Shown here: positions 16,230 through 24,634 of the stretch, in pieces
Numbering within the stretch: position 1 is the first letter of the stretch
Layout of the letters: the number at the start of each line of letters is the position of its first letter
Source: Mycolicibacterium sp. CH28
Lineage (GTDB): Bacteria > Actinomycetota > Actinomycetes > Mycobacteriales > Mycobacteriaceae
Reading direction: 5' to 3'
Length of the DNA: 64,000 nt
Assembly: GCF_004745805.1 (NCBI RefSeq)
Contig: NZ_SRLQ01000014.1
Location: 362,227-426,226, forward strand
Translations under genes and position numbers: made by a program
Notes under the pieces: model-generated
What the model saw: only the letters and a program-made list of their open reading frames with translations
What the model was told of the DNA's origin: nothing
Databases searched by the model: none

Positions 16230-18155
16230 GTGCCAGACCGACATCGCAGCCTGCAAGCGCTGGTTGTGTTGGTGTCAGTGCTGGTCACGGCCTCGTGCAC
16301 GGTCAAGCCGCCGCCCGCCCCGCAGAGCACCGAGACGTCGAACCTGCCGGCACCGCTGCCGCCGAAGCCCACCCAGATCATCATGGGTATCGACTCCATC
16401 GGCGCCGGTTTCAACCCGCATCTACTGTCGGATCAATCCCCGGTGAACGCGGCCATCAGCGCGCTGGTGTTGCCCAGTGCGTTCCGGCCTGTCCCGGACG
16501 CGGCCACGCCGACCGGCTCGCGCTGGGAGATGGATCCAACGCTGTTGGTATCGGCAGAGGTGACCAACACCGAGCCGTTCACCGTTACCTACAAGATCCG
16601 TCCCGAGGCGTCCTGGACAGACAATGCTCCGATCGCCGCCGACGACTTCTGGTACCTGTGGCGTCAGATGGTCAGCCAGCCCGGCGTGGTGGATCCTGCG
16701 GGCTATGACCTGATCACCGGGGTGCAGTCCATCGAGGGCGGCAAGACTGCGGTGGTCACGTTCGCTCAGCCCTATCCGGCCTGGCGGGAGCTATTCAGCG
16801 ATCTGCTGCCCGCCCACATCGTCAAGGATGTGCCGGGCGGATTCCCGGCCGGCCTGGCCCGCGCCATGCCGGTGACCGGCGGGCAGTTCCGGGTGGACAA
16901 CATCGACCCGCAACGCGACGAGATCCTGCTGGCCCGCAACGACCGGTTCTGGGGGCCACCCGCCCATCCCGACCAGATCCTCTTCCGGCGGGCCGGGGCA
17001 CCGGCCGCACTGGCCGACTCCATCCGCAACGGCGACACCCAGGTGGCTCAGGTACACGGTGGCGCAGCGGCTTTCGCGCAGCTGTCGGCCATCCCGGATG
17101 TGCGCACCGCGCGGATCGTCACACCACGGGTGATGCAGCTGACGTTGCGCGCCCAGGAGGACAAGCTGTCGGATCCGGCGGTTCGCAAGGCGATCCTGGG
17201 GCTGCTCGACGTCGATCTGCTGGCCGCGGTGGGGGCGGGCAGCGACAACACCGTGACCCTGGCCCAGGCCCAGGTTCGTGCCCCGAGCGATCCCGGCTAT
17301 GTGCCCACCGCCCCGCCCGTGCTGGGTAAGGAGCGCTCGCTGGGACTGCTCGAACAGGCCGGTTTCCAGGTCGACCGCACACCGACCGAATCGCCGGTGC
17401 AGCCGCCGCCGTCGGCGGGGTCGCGCACCACCCCCCAGCAGCCGGGGCCGCCAGAGATCACCCGCGGGCGCATCAGCAAGGACGGCGAGACGCTGTCGCT
17501 GGTGATCGGGGTGGCCGCCAACGACCCGACATCGGTGGCGGTCGCCAACACTGCTGCTGACCAGCTGCGCAGTGTCGGAATCGCCGCGACGGTATTGGCT
17601 CTCGATCCGCCGGTGCTGTACGGCGATGCGCTGGCGAACAACCGGGTCGACGCGATTGTCGGCTGGCATGCCGCAGGTGGGGATCTGGCCACCGTGCTTG
17701 CGTCCCGCTACGGCTGCCCGGCCCTGGAAGCTACTGCGGTCTCGACGGCTCCGGCGAGCGCCACCCCATCCCCGTCGGCATCCCCATCAGCGTCGCCGAC
17801 CCCGACGAGCACCACCCCGACACGGCCGATCCCGACGCGGCAGACCCCCACGAACACGACCACCGCGCCGGTGCCGGAGAGCGGTCAGTTGGTGCAGGCG
17901 CCGTCGAACCTCACCGGCATCTGCGATCGCAGCATCCAACCGAACATCGATGCCGCCCTTGATGGTTCGGCCAAAATCGACGACGTCATCAACCTGGTCG
18001 AGCCGCGGTTGTGGAACCTGGCGACCGTACTGCCGATCCTGCAGGACACCACGATCGTCGCCGTCGGGCCCAGCGTGCAGAACGTCAGCTTGAGCGGGGC
18101 GGTGCCGGTCGGCATCGTCGGCGACGCCGCCCGCTGGGCCAAGACCGCGCAGTAG
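16230..18155 (+). CDS. lpqW: Lipoprotein LpqW, regulator of PIM/LAM branching
   Basis: 641 residues. A short signal peptide ends in a lipobox (VTASC, Cys23), so the protein is lipid-anchored on the outer face of the membrane. The body has the extracellular solute-binding family 5 fold ('YKIRPEASWTDNAPIAADDF') with a Pro/Thr/Ser-rich insert at about 505-555. LpqW (Rv1166) does not behave as a simple importer. In M. smegmatis it controls flux between polar PIMs and lipomannan/LAM, and suppressors of lpqW loss map to pimE, which is also in this window. It follows typA and converges with the next minus-strand gene with only 2 bp between the stop codons. Confidence 0.93.
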   Translation: MPDRHRSLQALVVLVSVLVTASCTVKPPPAPQSTETSNLPAPLPPKPTQIIMGIDSIGAGFNPHLLSDQSPVNAAISALVLPSAFRPVPDAATPTGSRWEMDPTLLVSAEVTNTEPFTVTYKIRPEASWTDNAPIAADDFWYLWRQMVSQPGVVDPAGYDLITGVQSIEGGKTAVVTFAQPYPAWRELFSDLLPAHIVKDVPGGFPAGLARAMPVTGGQFRVDNIDPQRDEILLARNDRFWGPPAHPDQILFRRAGAPAALADSIRNGDTQVAQVHGGAAAFAQLSAIPDVRTARIVTPRVMQLTLRAQEDKLSDPAVRKAILGLLDVDLLAAVGAGSDNTVTLAQAQVRAPSDPGYVPTAPPVLGKERSLGLLEQAGFQVDRTPTESPVQPPPSAGSRTTPQQPGPPEITRGRISKDGETLSLVIGVAANDPTSVAVANTAADQLRSVGIAATVLALDPPVLYGDALANNRVDAIVGWHAAGGDLATVLASRYGCPALEATAVSTAPASATPSPSASPSASPTPTSTTPTRPIPTRQTPTNTTTAPVPESGQLVQAPSNLTGICDRSIQPNIDAALDGSAKIDDVINLVEPRLWNLATVLPILQDTTIVAVGPSVQNVSLSGAVPVGIVGDAARWAKTAQ

Positions 18156-18157
18156 CG

Positions 18158-19165
18158 CTAGTCGCCCGAGGCGGCCTTGTGCTGGCGCTTGGACCCGCCG
18201 ACACCGCTCTTCGAGGTGGTGGCGTGTGACGCTGCGCCCGCATCGTCCGGCGCCTTCGCCGAGCTGTTGCCGTCGGTGGCCGCGGCGGCACGGGCTGTCG
18301 TGCCGGGTACGGCCTTCGCGGAGGTGACGACCTTGACGGCGGACGCCGCCGCTCCAGCGGGCGGGACGGTCGGGATCGGCGAGGTGGCCACGCCGGGGGG
18401 CTCGGTCAGATCGGCGTAGACGCGCGCGCGTCCGGTGTCGATCTTGATGGTGAGGTCGGTGAGGGCGGCATTGACCGACTGCTCGATGGGTGCCCGGCCG
18501 GCATTGAGCGCCGTAATGACATCGCCGGTCTGGGCAAGCGTCCCGGCGAAGGCGGTCGCGCCGGCCACAACACCCCCGATCACTGCGACCGGGCCGGTCA
18601 CCAACGCCTGGGCCACGATGTCGTAGCCGGCGACGAGGGCGTCCCGGGACGCGGTGAAAACCCGCTGAAGCGCGGCATCAAGGGCGAATCCACCCAGCGG
18701 CACCCGCGGCGCAAGGAGCAGGTTGAAGGTGTTCGTGATGGGCACCTGGATGTCCAGCAATGCCGCACCGAGGGCTTGCCCGAGGTTCTTGTCAGCTTCC
18801 AGGGCCTTCACCAGCGCGATCGGGCTGGTGATCAGTCCGACTCCGAGGCCGACGAGACCCCAGCCGGTGAAGGGTGCGTAGGTGGCCGCGGGGGAGGGGG
18901 TATTGGGTCCCAGGCACACGGTTTGGCATTGCTCGGTGCTGCCGATCAAGATCGGCGCCAGAGCCAGGATGTTGCCGAGCGCGTTGATGCCGATCTGGTA
19001 CGGAATCGCCCCGATCGCTGGAATCGTCAGGTCGGTGAGCTGGATCTGGGGGAGGGTGACGGTCCGCAGCGCCGTGTCCTGATCCGGGATCAGGGGGCTC
19101 ACGGCAATGGCCGCCGCTCCGGCGAGTGCGATGCTCGTCTTATATGCAGACCTGACAGCGGCCAT
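18158..19165 (-). CDS. Signal-peptide protein with Ala/Thr-rich basic tail (A)
   Basis: 335 residues. A hydrophobic signal (about 10-25) is followed by an amphipathic, Ala/Leu/Val-rich helical body with one close Cys pair ('EQCQTVC'). From about residue 250 the chain becomes low-complexity (Ala, Thr, Pro, Ser) and ends with a basic stretch (GGSKRQHKAASGD). The start is the ATG after GGAG. No known domain is recognised. Two genes nearby encode proteins of the same layout without clear sequence identity. A tandem 7-4-7 direct repeat lies 43 bp upstream of the start. A cell-envelope location is likely; function is unknown. Confidence 0.65.
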   Translation of the reverse strand: MAAVRSAYKTSIALAGAAAIAVSPLIPDQDTALRTVTLPQIQLTDLTIPAIGAIPYQIGINALGNILALAPILIGSTEQCQTVCLGPNTPSPAATYAPFTGWGLVGLGVGLITSPIALVKALEADKNLGQALGAALLDIQVPITNTFNLLLAPRVPLGGFALDAALQRVFTASRDALVAGYDIVAQALVTGPVAVIGGVVAGATAFAGTLAQTGDVITALNAGRAPIEQSVNAALTDLTIKIDTGRARVYADLTEPPGVATSPIPTVPPAGAAASAVKVVTSAKAVPGTTARAAAATDGNSSAKAPDDAGAASHATTSKSGVGGSKRQHKAASGD

Positions 19166-19208
19166 CTCGGGCTCCTTCGCCGTGCCGTACCGGACGTGGC
19201 GAAACCTT

Positions 19209-19226
19209 ACCTGAGAACAACCTGAG
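19209..19226 (-). promoter_or_regulatory. 7-4-7 tandem direct repeat (CTCAGGT-TGTT-CTCAGGT)
   Basis: A perfect 7 bp direct repeat with a 4 bp spacer, an 11 bp period that puts both half-sites on the same face of DNA. This is the usual layout for OmpR/PhoB-type response regulators. From memory it resembles the MprA box of mycobacteria; that identity is not verified. A near copy lies at the same distance from the next gene in the same orientation. Confidence 0.6.
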
Positions 19227-19428
19227 GAAAGGGTGGCTGGCGTCAAGCGACGAGGTGTTGGTTGCGTTCGCAACAAAGCGCGCCTGAACTAGACCGGGTA
19301 TTCCGGGTGAGGCAAGGTCGCTGTCTGCGACTTTAGGTCGCGGTGGGCGCGGAGTGCGGGTGGGGCGGACGCTGTCGGGTCCGTCAATTCGACTGCCGGG
19401 CGGCATATCGGTACAACGCTTGGTGCGA

Positions 19429-20505
19429 TCAGTGTGCCGCGGAATCGGCCTTGGCGCCGGGCCGCAGGTTTCGCTGTGAGCCCGATGCCGTGGCGGTGCG
19501 GGCAGATCCCGCCGTCGCCCTGGTGGTGGCGGGGGACGGGGGAGCTGGCGGGCTCGCCGGATCGGAGGGGGCGGCCGTCGTCGCCTGGCCCGCCGCGCCC
19601 CCGGCGCGCGACCTCGGCATCGACGACGTCGCACGGAGAGCGCCCAGCGACTCGGCCGGCGTGCGCTTGCGTGCCGAACTGCCGGTTCCGGTGCCCCCCG
19701 GAACTGCCGGTGAACTGCCGGAGTCTGCGGCCGGCGCCGGATCAGAACCGGCTGGCTGATCAGCGCCGACGGCCAGGGCCGCGCCACCGACGTCGGTCGT
19801 GGTGACCGCCGCTGCGGCCGCGACCGGCAACGGCGGCAGGTGGTTCAAGAAGACGTCCCTGATCGCGTCGAGGAGGATCAGCCCAGACCCGATGAAGTCC
19901 TTGACCGTCGATTCGATGGTGTCCAGCGCGCCGGCGATGTTGCCCTGAAGCAACGCCGCGACCGCGGTGATGAGGACTTGGGGCACCCGGATGATGGCGT
20001 CCACCGCCGCGTACGCGGCCTCGACGACCTTTCCGCCGAGATAGGACGTGTCTGCAACCAGGCCCGACACCACGGCCTGCACTGCGGGGTTGCTGATCGG
20101 CGACGCGAAACCGGTCGCCTCGAGCGCAGGCGTGGCACCCACGGACTCGACCGGCGGGGCTTCAGCCGGCGGCTGGCGATACCCGGCCAGCTCGGACGCG
20201 GCGGCCGTGATCGGGTCCCCGGCAGCCGCCCCGGAGTTGACCTCCCGGCTGATGCGATCGGCGTCAGCGGCCAGGGCGGCCAGGATCTGTGCCAGCGCGG
20301 GGCCGATCCCGGCCGGCGGGAACTGCGGCACGATCGCATTGAGCAGGGACTTGTCGAACGGTGTGAGCATTCCGGGGCTCGTCGACAGCTGTGTGGTCGA
20401 GATCTGCATGTCGCGCGATGGCGGCGTGACGGGGTTGGCGACGACTACAGCCGCCGCCACCAATGCCACTCCTGTGGTCAGGAATGGCCCCATCGCCCGT
20501 CGCAT
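19429..20505 (-). CDS. Signal-peptide protein with Ala/Thr-rich basic tail (B)
   Basis: 358 residues. The N-terminal signal helix is at about 5-25. The Ala-rich helical body ('LLNAIVPQFPPAGIGPALAQ', 'DTIESTVKDFIGSGLILLDA') runs to about residue 215, followed by a Pro-rich bridge ('NHLPPLPVAAA'). About 130 residues of Ala/Thr/Ser/Pro low complexity with scattered Arg and Lys end the protein. The ATG start is preceded by GGAGGGAG. It resembles its neighbour in layout and may be anchored in the cell wall by its tail, which is an inference. A response-regulator-like direct repeat lies 46 bp upstream of the start. Confidence 0.65.
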   Translation of the reverse strand: MRRAMGPFLTTGVALVAAAVVVANPVTPPSRDMQISTTQLSTSPGMLTPFDKSLLNAIVPQFPPAGIGPALAQILAALAADADRISREVNSGAAAGDPITAAASELAGYRQPPAEAPPVESVGATPALEATGFASPISNPAVQAVVSGLVADTSYLGGKVVEAAYAAVDAIIRVPQVLITAVAALLQGNIAGALDTIESTVKDFIGSGLILLDAIRDVFLNHLPPLPVAAAAAVTTTDVGGAALAVGADQPAGSDPAPAADSGSSPAVPGGTGTGSSARKRTPAESLGALRATSSMPRSRAGGAAGQATTAAPSDPASPPAPPSPATTRATAGSARTATASGSQRNLRPGAKADSAAH

Positions 20506-20551
20506 GCCGTCTCCCTCCGCCGCCATCGGCGGCACCGGCTAAGTCGACGAT

Positions 20552-20569
20552 ACCTGAGAGCAGCCTGAT
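20552..20569 (-). promoter_or_regulatory. 7-4-7 tandem direct repeat (ATCAGGC-TGCT-CTCAGGT)
   Basis: The same architecture as the repeat upstream of the preceding gene: two 7-mers 11 bp apart, one identical to the CTCAGGT half-site and the other differing at two positions. It ends 46 bp upstream of ATG 20505. An isolated CTCAGG half-site lies a further 20 bp upstream. Confidence 0.5.
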
Positions 20570-21274
20570 AAGGCTAAGGGCTGTTCCTGAGAATTTCGGC
20601 CTGCCGGCAGCTCTGGCCGGGCCGTTAACCGCAGAAAAACCTTGGGGGCCAACCTAACCCGGGAGGTCGGCCAACTTAGGAACGTCTCAGTGACTTCGCA
20701 GCTGTCCTGACCGGCTAGGTCGCGCGCGATAGTATTCCGGGCCGGCTCCGGTGGCGCGACGCGGCTAATGCACGGGGATATGTCGCGATGCAGATCGCCA
20801 TATTCGTACGCCTGGGTGGTTGTGGCAAACCGGATGTCGGGCGGTATCAAATTGGCGCCACCGATAGGTTGTCGCATTTATCGATCAATCAGACGCCAGT
20901 GTTCGAGCGGTCTCGTCTACTTCCTATGGGGGATGCCGATAAGGCAACTCGTCAACCTAGGCGGGCGGAGCCGTGCACCCGTACGCCGAATGTGTTCCAG
21001 ATCTCTAAAAGGCCAGTAAGGCTAGGTAGCAAGTGGCACGAGGGTGGGGCTCCACGGCCAACGGGGGTGCTGCCATTTTCGGGGCGAGAAAGCCATTGAT
21101 AGCGATAAAGAATGCCGCACTTGCGCAGCCCGAGGTGTTGCTTCTGCTTCTGCTCGGGGTGGGGCACGATTGAGGGGTATTTCCTACGTGTCAATCCATT
21201 CTGGGAAAGCCACCAGCAAACAATATCGCGGTTCCCTGCGCCCAGCCGCCCGGCATCAGACAGTGTGAGTGCTC
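20570..21274. other. Long intergenic region, no gene supported
   Basis: About 700 bp, somewhat lower in GC than its flanks, between a divergently read signal-peptide gene and the ClC channel 3' end. Possible short reading frames (for example 20788-21099 on the plus strand) lack a ribosome-binding site, mycobacterial codon use and recognisable motifs. No tRNA or strong hairpin was seen. Confidence 0.5.
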
Positions 21275-22525
21275 TCAGTGCGCCGGCTTGTCCCCGCTCC
21301 GGGTGCGACCGCGGCCCCTGACCATGCTGTCGAGCAGGTTCGCCGCCGCCGCTGCCACTGCGAACACGATCAGCAGCCACAACGGCGGGTGCGCCAGCTC
21401 CCACACGAACAATGCTGCCCACAGGGGTGCGCCCTGCGTGATCGCCAGCACGCCCGCCGCGCACGCGAGTGCCGCGGCAGGAACGTTGACCTGCAGCGGT
21501 GTCCAGGCGTTCACCGCCAGTGCCACCGCCGAACCCGTCGCTGCGCCGGTAGCCAGCGCGGGAGTCAGCATGCCGCCGACCGCCCCCGCGCGCAGGAAGA
21601 CCGCGGTGAGCAGTGGCTTGAGTAGCAGGATCGCCAGCGCCGAGGTCAGGGTCAGACCGCTGCCGACGCTTACGGTCAGCACGCTCTTGCCGTTGCCCGG
21701 CAGCTCGGGCCACCAGTGCGAGCACACGCCGACCAACAGACCCGCCCCGGCGACCGCCGGGATCAACAGCCACGAGTCGGCGACCCGGTGGGTCCGCGCG
21801 CGATCCATCAGCCGGTTGAACGCCGTTCCCACCGCCAGCGCCAGCGGGGAAATGAGAATCGCGAACCCGGTGAGCAGATAGGACAGCGCCGGGTGGGGCC
21901 AGTGCAACGGAATCTCGAGACGGGTGACCGGAGCGGCCACCGCGACGGCCAGACTGGAGGTGATCAGCGCTGTCCCGACCGCACGCACACTCCAGCTGCG
22001 CAGCACGATCTGAATCGCGAACAGCGCACCTCCCAGCGGCACGCTGTACACCGCCGCCAGGCCCGCACCGGCCGCACAGCCGAGCAGTATCCGACGGTCG
22101 GCGGGGGTCAGCATCCACCGGGAGGTGCCCAGATCGCCCAATGCGGCGGCGAACTGCCGAGGGGCGCCCTCGCGGCCCAGCGAGGCGCCGGTACCCACCA
22201 GCAGCACCTGCAGCCCCGCATCCACCGACAGCGCCAGCCGCGGCAACGGCCCCGGCCGCTCGATGGCGTCGGACAGCGCCGGCACCCGGGTGCGCCGCCG
22301 AAGCAGCCACCACCCCAGGCCGGCCAGCGCGCCGCCGATCATGGGGCCCACCGCACGCCGGACCGGGCTCGACCCGGTGACACCGTCGAGCAGTGTGCCG
22401 AAACTGTAGTGGTAGGTGAGGTGCTCGACGAGGTGCAGCAACACCGTCGTCGCGGCGCCAGCGAGGCCAGCCAACAAGCCGATCGCTATGACCGCGCAGC
22501 CGAACTCGAGGTGGCGCCGGTTCAC
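21275..22525 (-). CDS. ClC-family chloride channel / H+-Cl- antiporter
   Basis: 416 residues, multi-pass ClC fold. The selectivity-filter motif 'GTGASLGREGAPRQ' is present and contains the gating Glu of GxEGP. 'AAGAGLAAVYSVPLGGALFA' is the matching inner motif, and 'RAGAVGGMLTPALATGA' corresponds to the GxFxP filter region, with a Met where Phe is usual. There are no C-terminal CBS domains, as in many short bacterial members. Whether it is a channel or an antiporter cannot be told from sequence. The start is GTG with a leaderless promoter. It is divergent from mshB, with 71 bp between the start codons. Confidence 0.9.
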   Translation of the reverse strand: MNRRHLEFGCAVIAIGLLAGLAGAATTVLLHLVEHLTYHYSFGTLLDGVTGSSPVRRAVGPMIGGALAGLGWWLLRRRTRVPALSDAIERPGPLPRLALSVDAGLQVLLVGTGASLGREGAPRQFAAALGDLGTSRWMLTPADRRILLGCAAGAGLAAVYSVPLGGALFAIQIVLRSWSVRAVGTALITSSLAVAVAAPVTRLEIPLHWPHPALSYLLTGFAILISPLALAVGTAFNRLMDRARTHRVADSWLLIPAVAGAGLLVGVCSHWWPELPGNGKSVLTVSVGSGLTLTSALAILLLKPLLTAVFLRAGAVGGMLTPALATGAATGSAVALAVNAWTPLQVNVPAAALACAAGVLAITQGAPLWAALFVWELAHPPLWLLIVFAVAAAAANLLDSMVRGRGRTRSGDKPAH

Positions 22526-22531
22526 GAGGGA

Positions 22532-22537
22532 AATCTA
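22532..22537 (-). promoter_or_regulatory. Leaderless -10 of the ClC gene (TAGATT)
   Basis: On the minus strand TAGATT ends 6 nt before the GTG start, facing the mshB promoter about 50 bp away. Confidence 0.5.
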
Positions 22538-22584
22538 TGTCACCGGAGACGCCGGCGACGGACAACCAGACGTCCGCCGGTGGG

Positions 22585-22590
22585 TAGGGT
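22585..22590 (+). promoter_or_regulatory. Leaderless -10 of mshB (TAGGGT)
   Basis: A TANNNT hexamer ends 6 nt before GTG 22597. Confidence 0.45.
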
Positions 22591-22596
22591 GGCCGG

Positions 22597-23463
22597 GTGG
22601 CTTCGCAGGAAACTCCGCGGTTGTTGTTCGTGCACGCCCATCCCGACGACGAGACGATCAACAACGGCGTCACCATCGCTCGCTATACGCAGCGCGGCGC
22701 CCAGGTCACCGTTGTCACGTGCACCCTCGGTGAAGAGGGTGAGATCATCGACGACCGGTGGATGCGCCTCGGCGTCGATGAGGCCGACCAGCTCGGCGGC
22801 TACCGCATCGGCGAGCTGAGCACCGCCCTGCGCGCGCTCGGCCTGCAGCAGCCACGATTCCTGGGCGGCGCGGGCCGATGGCGCGACTCCGGGATGCCCG
22901 GCACCCCGGCGCGCCGCCACACCAAGTTCGTCGACGCCGATTTCGACGAAGCCGTCACGCTGCTGGCAGAGGTGATCGACGAGCTGCGCCCGCACGTGGT
23001 GGCCACCTACGATCCGGACGGTGGCTACGGCCACCCCGATCACATCCAGACCCACCGCGTCACCACCGCCGCCGTTGCCGCTGCGACGTGGGAGGTCCCC
23101 AAATTCTATTGGGCGGTCATGGGCGCCAGTGCTTTTCGGGCCGGCGTTGCCGCGCTCGGCGATGCCGATGTATTGCCGGACTGGATCTGGCCGCCCCGCG
23201 ACATCGAGTTCGGTTTCTCCGACGACCGGATCACCGCAGTGATCGAGGCGCCGGAACAGGTGGCCGCCAAAACCGCCGCCATCGCCGCTCACGCCACCCA
23301 GATGCTGGTGGGTCCCACCGCGCGTGCGTTCACGCTGTCCAACAAACTCATCCTGCCGGTACTGGCCGACGAGCACTACGTACTCGTCGCGGGCACGCCG
23401 GGCCCGCTCGACGAGCGTGGTTGGGAGACCGACCTTCTGGCCGGTCTCGACGTCGACCGGTAA
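22597..23463 (+). CDS. mshB: GlcNAc-inositol deacetylase MshB (mycothiol synthesis)
   Basis: 288 residues. MshB removes the acetyl group from GlcNAc-Ins, the second step of mycothiol biosynthesis, in the cytoplasm. The zinc-binding AHPDDE motif is at residues 14-19, and the second zinc ligand block 'GGYGHPDHIQTHR' lies near residue 145. 'TLGEEGEIIDDRW' and 'ARRHTKFVDADFDEAV' are further family segments. It matches Rv1170 in length and position. The stop codon overlaps the start of the next gene (TAATG), so the two are coupled. Confidence 0.95.
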   Translation: MASQETPRLLFVHAHPDDETINNGVTIARYTQRGAQVTVVTCTLGEEGEIIDDRWMRLGVDEADQLGGYRIGELSTALRALGLQQPRFLGGAGRWRDSGMPGTPARRHTKFVDADFDEAVTLLAEVIDELRPHVVATYDPDGGYGHPDHIQTHRVTTAAVAAATWEVPKFYWAVMGASAFRAGVAALGDADVLPDWIWPPRDIEFGFSDDRITAVIEAPEQVAAKTAAIAAHATQMLVGPTARAFTLSNKLILPVLADEHYVLVAGTPGPLDERGWETDLLAGLDVDR

Positions 23464-23915
23464 TGGCCGGCCGGCCCGCCGGTCGCGCTGTTCGACAGCA
23501 TCCCGGCCCGACCGCCACGAGACCTCGTGTCGACGATCCCGGCCCGACCGATCCCGCCATCCGGACCGTCGTCCTCGTCGCGCTTGCTGTCGACGGTGTC
23601 CTCTCGGCGGTGGCCGGTGCGCTGCTGCTCCCGTTCTATCTGGGTCAGGTGCCGTTTCCGATCAGCGCGCTGATCAGTGGGCTGGTCAACCTCGCCCTGG
23701 TCTGGGCGGCCTCGTACTGGACGGACTCGGCCCGGCTTACCGCCGCGCCGCTGCTGAGCTGGCTGGTCACCGTGGCCGTACTCACCCTGGGCGGCCCGGG
23801 CGGGGACATCGTCTTCGGCGGTCCCGGGGTGATGGCCTATTCGGTGCTGGTGTTCCTGTTCCTGGGTGCGCTGCCGCCGGGCTTGCTGCTGTGGTGGCGC
23901 GGTCGCCCGGCCTGA
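23463..23915 (+). CDS. Integral membrane protein linked to mshB (Rv1171-like)
   Basis: 150 residues with four hydrophobic helices after an Arg/Pro-rich cytosolic N-terminus. Its start overlaps the mshB stop, the same arrangement as Rv1170-Rv1171. No enzymatic motif is visible. Linkage to mshB is conserved across mycobacteria as far as I recall, but a role in mycothiol metabolism has not been shown to my knowledge. Confidence 0.75.
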   Translation: MAGRPAGRAVRQHPGPTATRPRVDDPGPTDPAIRTVVLVALAVDGVLSAVAGALLLPFYLGQVPFPISALISGLVNLALVWAASYWTDSARLTAAPLLSWLVTVAVLTLGGPGGDIVFGGPGVMAYSVLVFLFLGALPPGLLLWWRGRPA

Positions 23916-24634
23916 GCCGGCCGTCAAGCGGGGTCTGCTTGCGACCGAGTGGCGTTGGGACCGCGGTCCTTGACCTCGATGGTCGTCACAAGCGCGGCCA
24001 TGGGATGAGTGTGTGCTGGCGACGCAATCCGGCTTTAGTCGGTTAGCGCAATCCCGGAGACGAAGAACCAATCTCGGCGGTATTACCCCACGGGGATGCC
24101 AAGAAGTCAGGCTGATGAATCGGCCTGACAATCGGTGTCGGAGCTACGCAAATCGGGCACGAAAGGCATCTGAACATCCCTGAGCAGCGTGTGAGTTCGC
24201 GCGCAAACGGGCAGTCCGGGGGCTGCACGTCCAGCCTTCTGGCAAACGAAGGTGTCGAGGGGCTGATTCCCGGACACGGCGGAACGTGGCATTGGCGCCT
24301 CTGAGGTTAAGACGTGTGAGGCGTTGCGCCCGAGTGCGTCGCGACATGGATTGTGACGAAAGTCACAGTTGACCAATTTCCGCTATTGGCCAATTGCGGA
24401 GTTAACGAAAGTGTTTTGATCGCGCGGGCTTTCGACCACGGAATTTCTGATCGGCGACGCTAACCGCGGCAACCTCGATTTCGCGACCCAGCAAATCCGT
24501 TTGGTGAGACTGGACCTCCGGGGTCTTGCGATCTCGACGCGCTGAACCCGGTTCATCGTTTCTGACGAGGCAGTAAATTTCGGGTCGGCTTCTCCGCGGT
24601 GGGGAATCCGGCGCGAGGGAGGCGGTCGGTTCGG
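23916..24634. other. Long intergenic region upstream of the large PGRS gene
   Basis: About 720 bp of lower GC. No coding frame is convincing; a minus-strand frame at 24107-24376 lacks motifs. The region holds a consensus CRP-type palindrome (24352-24367) and presumably a long 5' leader or distal promoter of the PGRS gene. Confidence 0.5.
24352..24367. promoter_or_regulatory. CRP-type binding site (TGTGA-N6-TCACA)
   Basis: TGTGACGAAAGTCACA is a perfect match to the TGTGA-N6-TCACA palindrome bound by mycobacterial cAMP receptor protein (Rv3676 family). The inverted arms extend to 6 bp (TGTGAC / GTCACA). It lies 267 bp upstream of the PGRS start codon, within a GC-poor intergenic region. Confidence 0.65.

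Noticed and set aside
13970..16414. Very long open frame opposite typA (minus strand)
   Set aside because: It is an artefact of high-GC third-position bias on the strand opposite typA, and its translation has no motifs.
20788..21099. Possible 103-codon gene in the long intergenic region
   Set aside because: No ribosome-binding site, atypical codon use and no recognisable motif.
20952..22676. Long frame over and beyond the ClC gene
   Set aside because: It is a different frame from ClC, Arg/Gly-rich, and explained by GC bias.
24107..24376. Possible 89-codon minus-strand gene
   Set aside because: No ribosome-binding site, low-complexity-free but motif-free translation, and it overlaps the CRP-like box.
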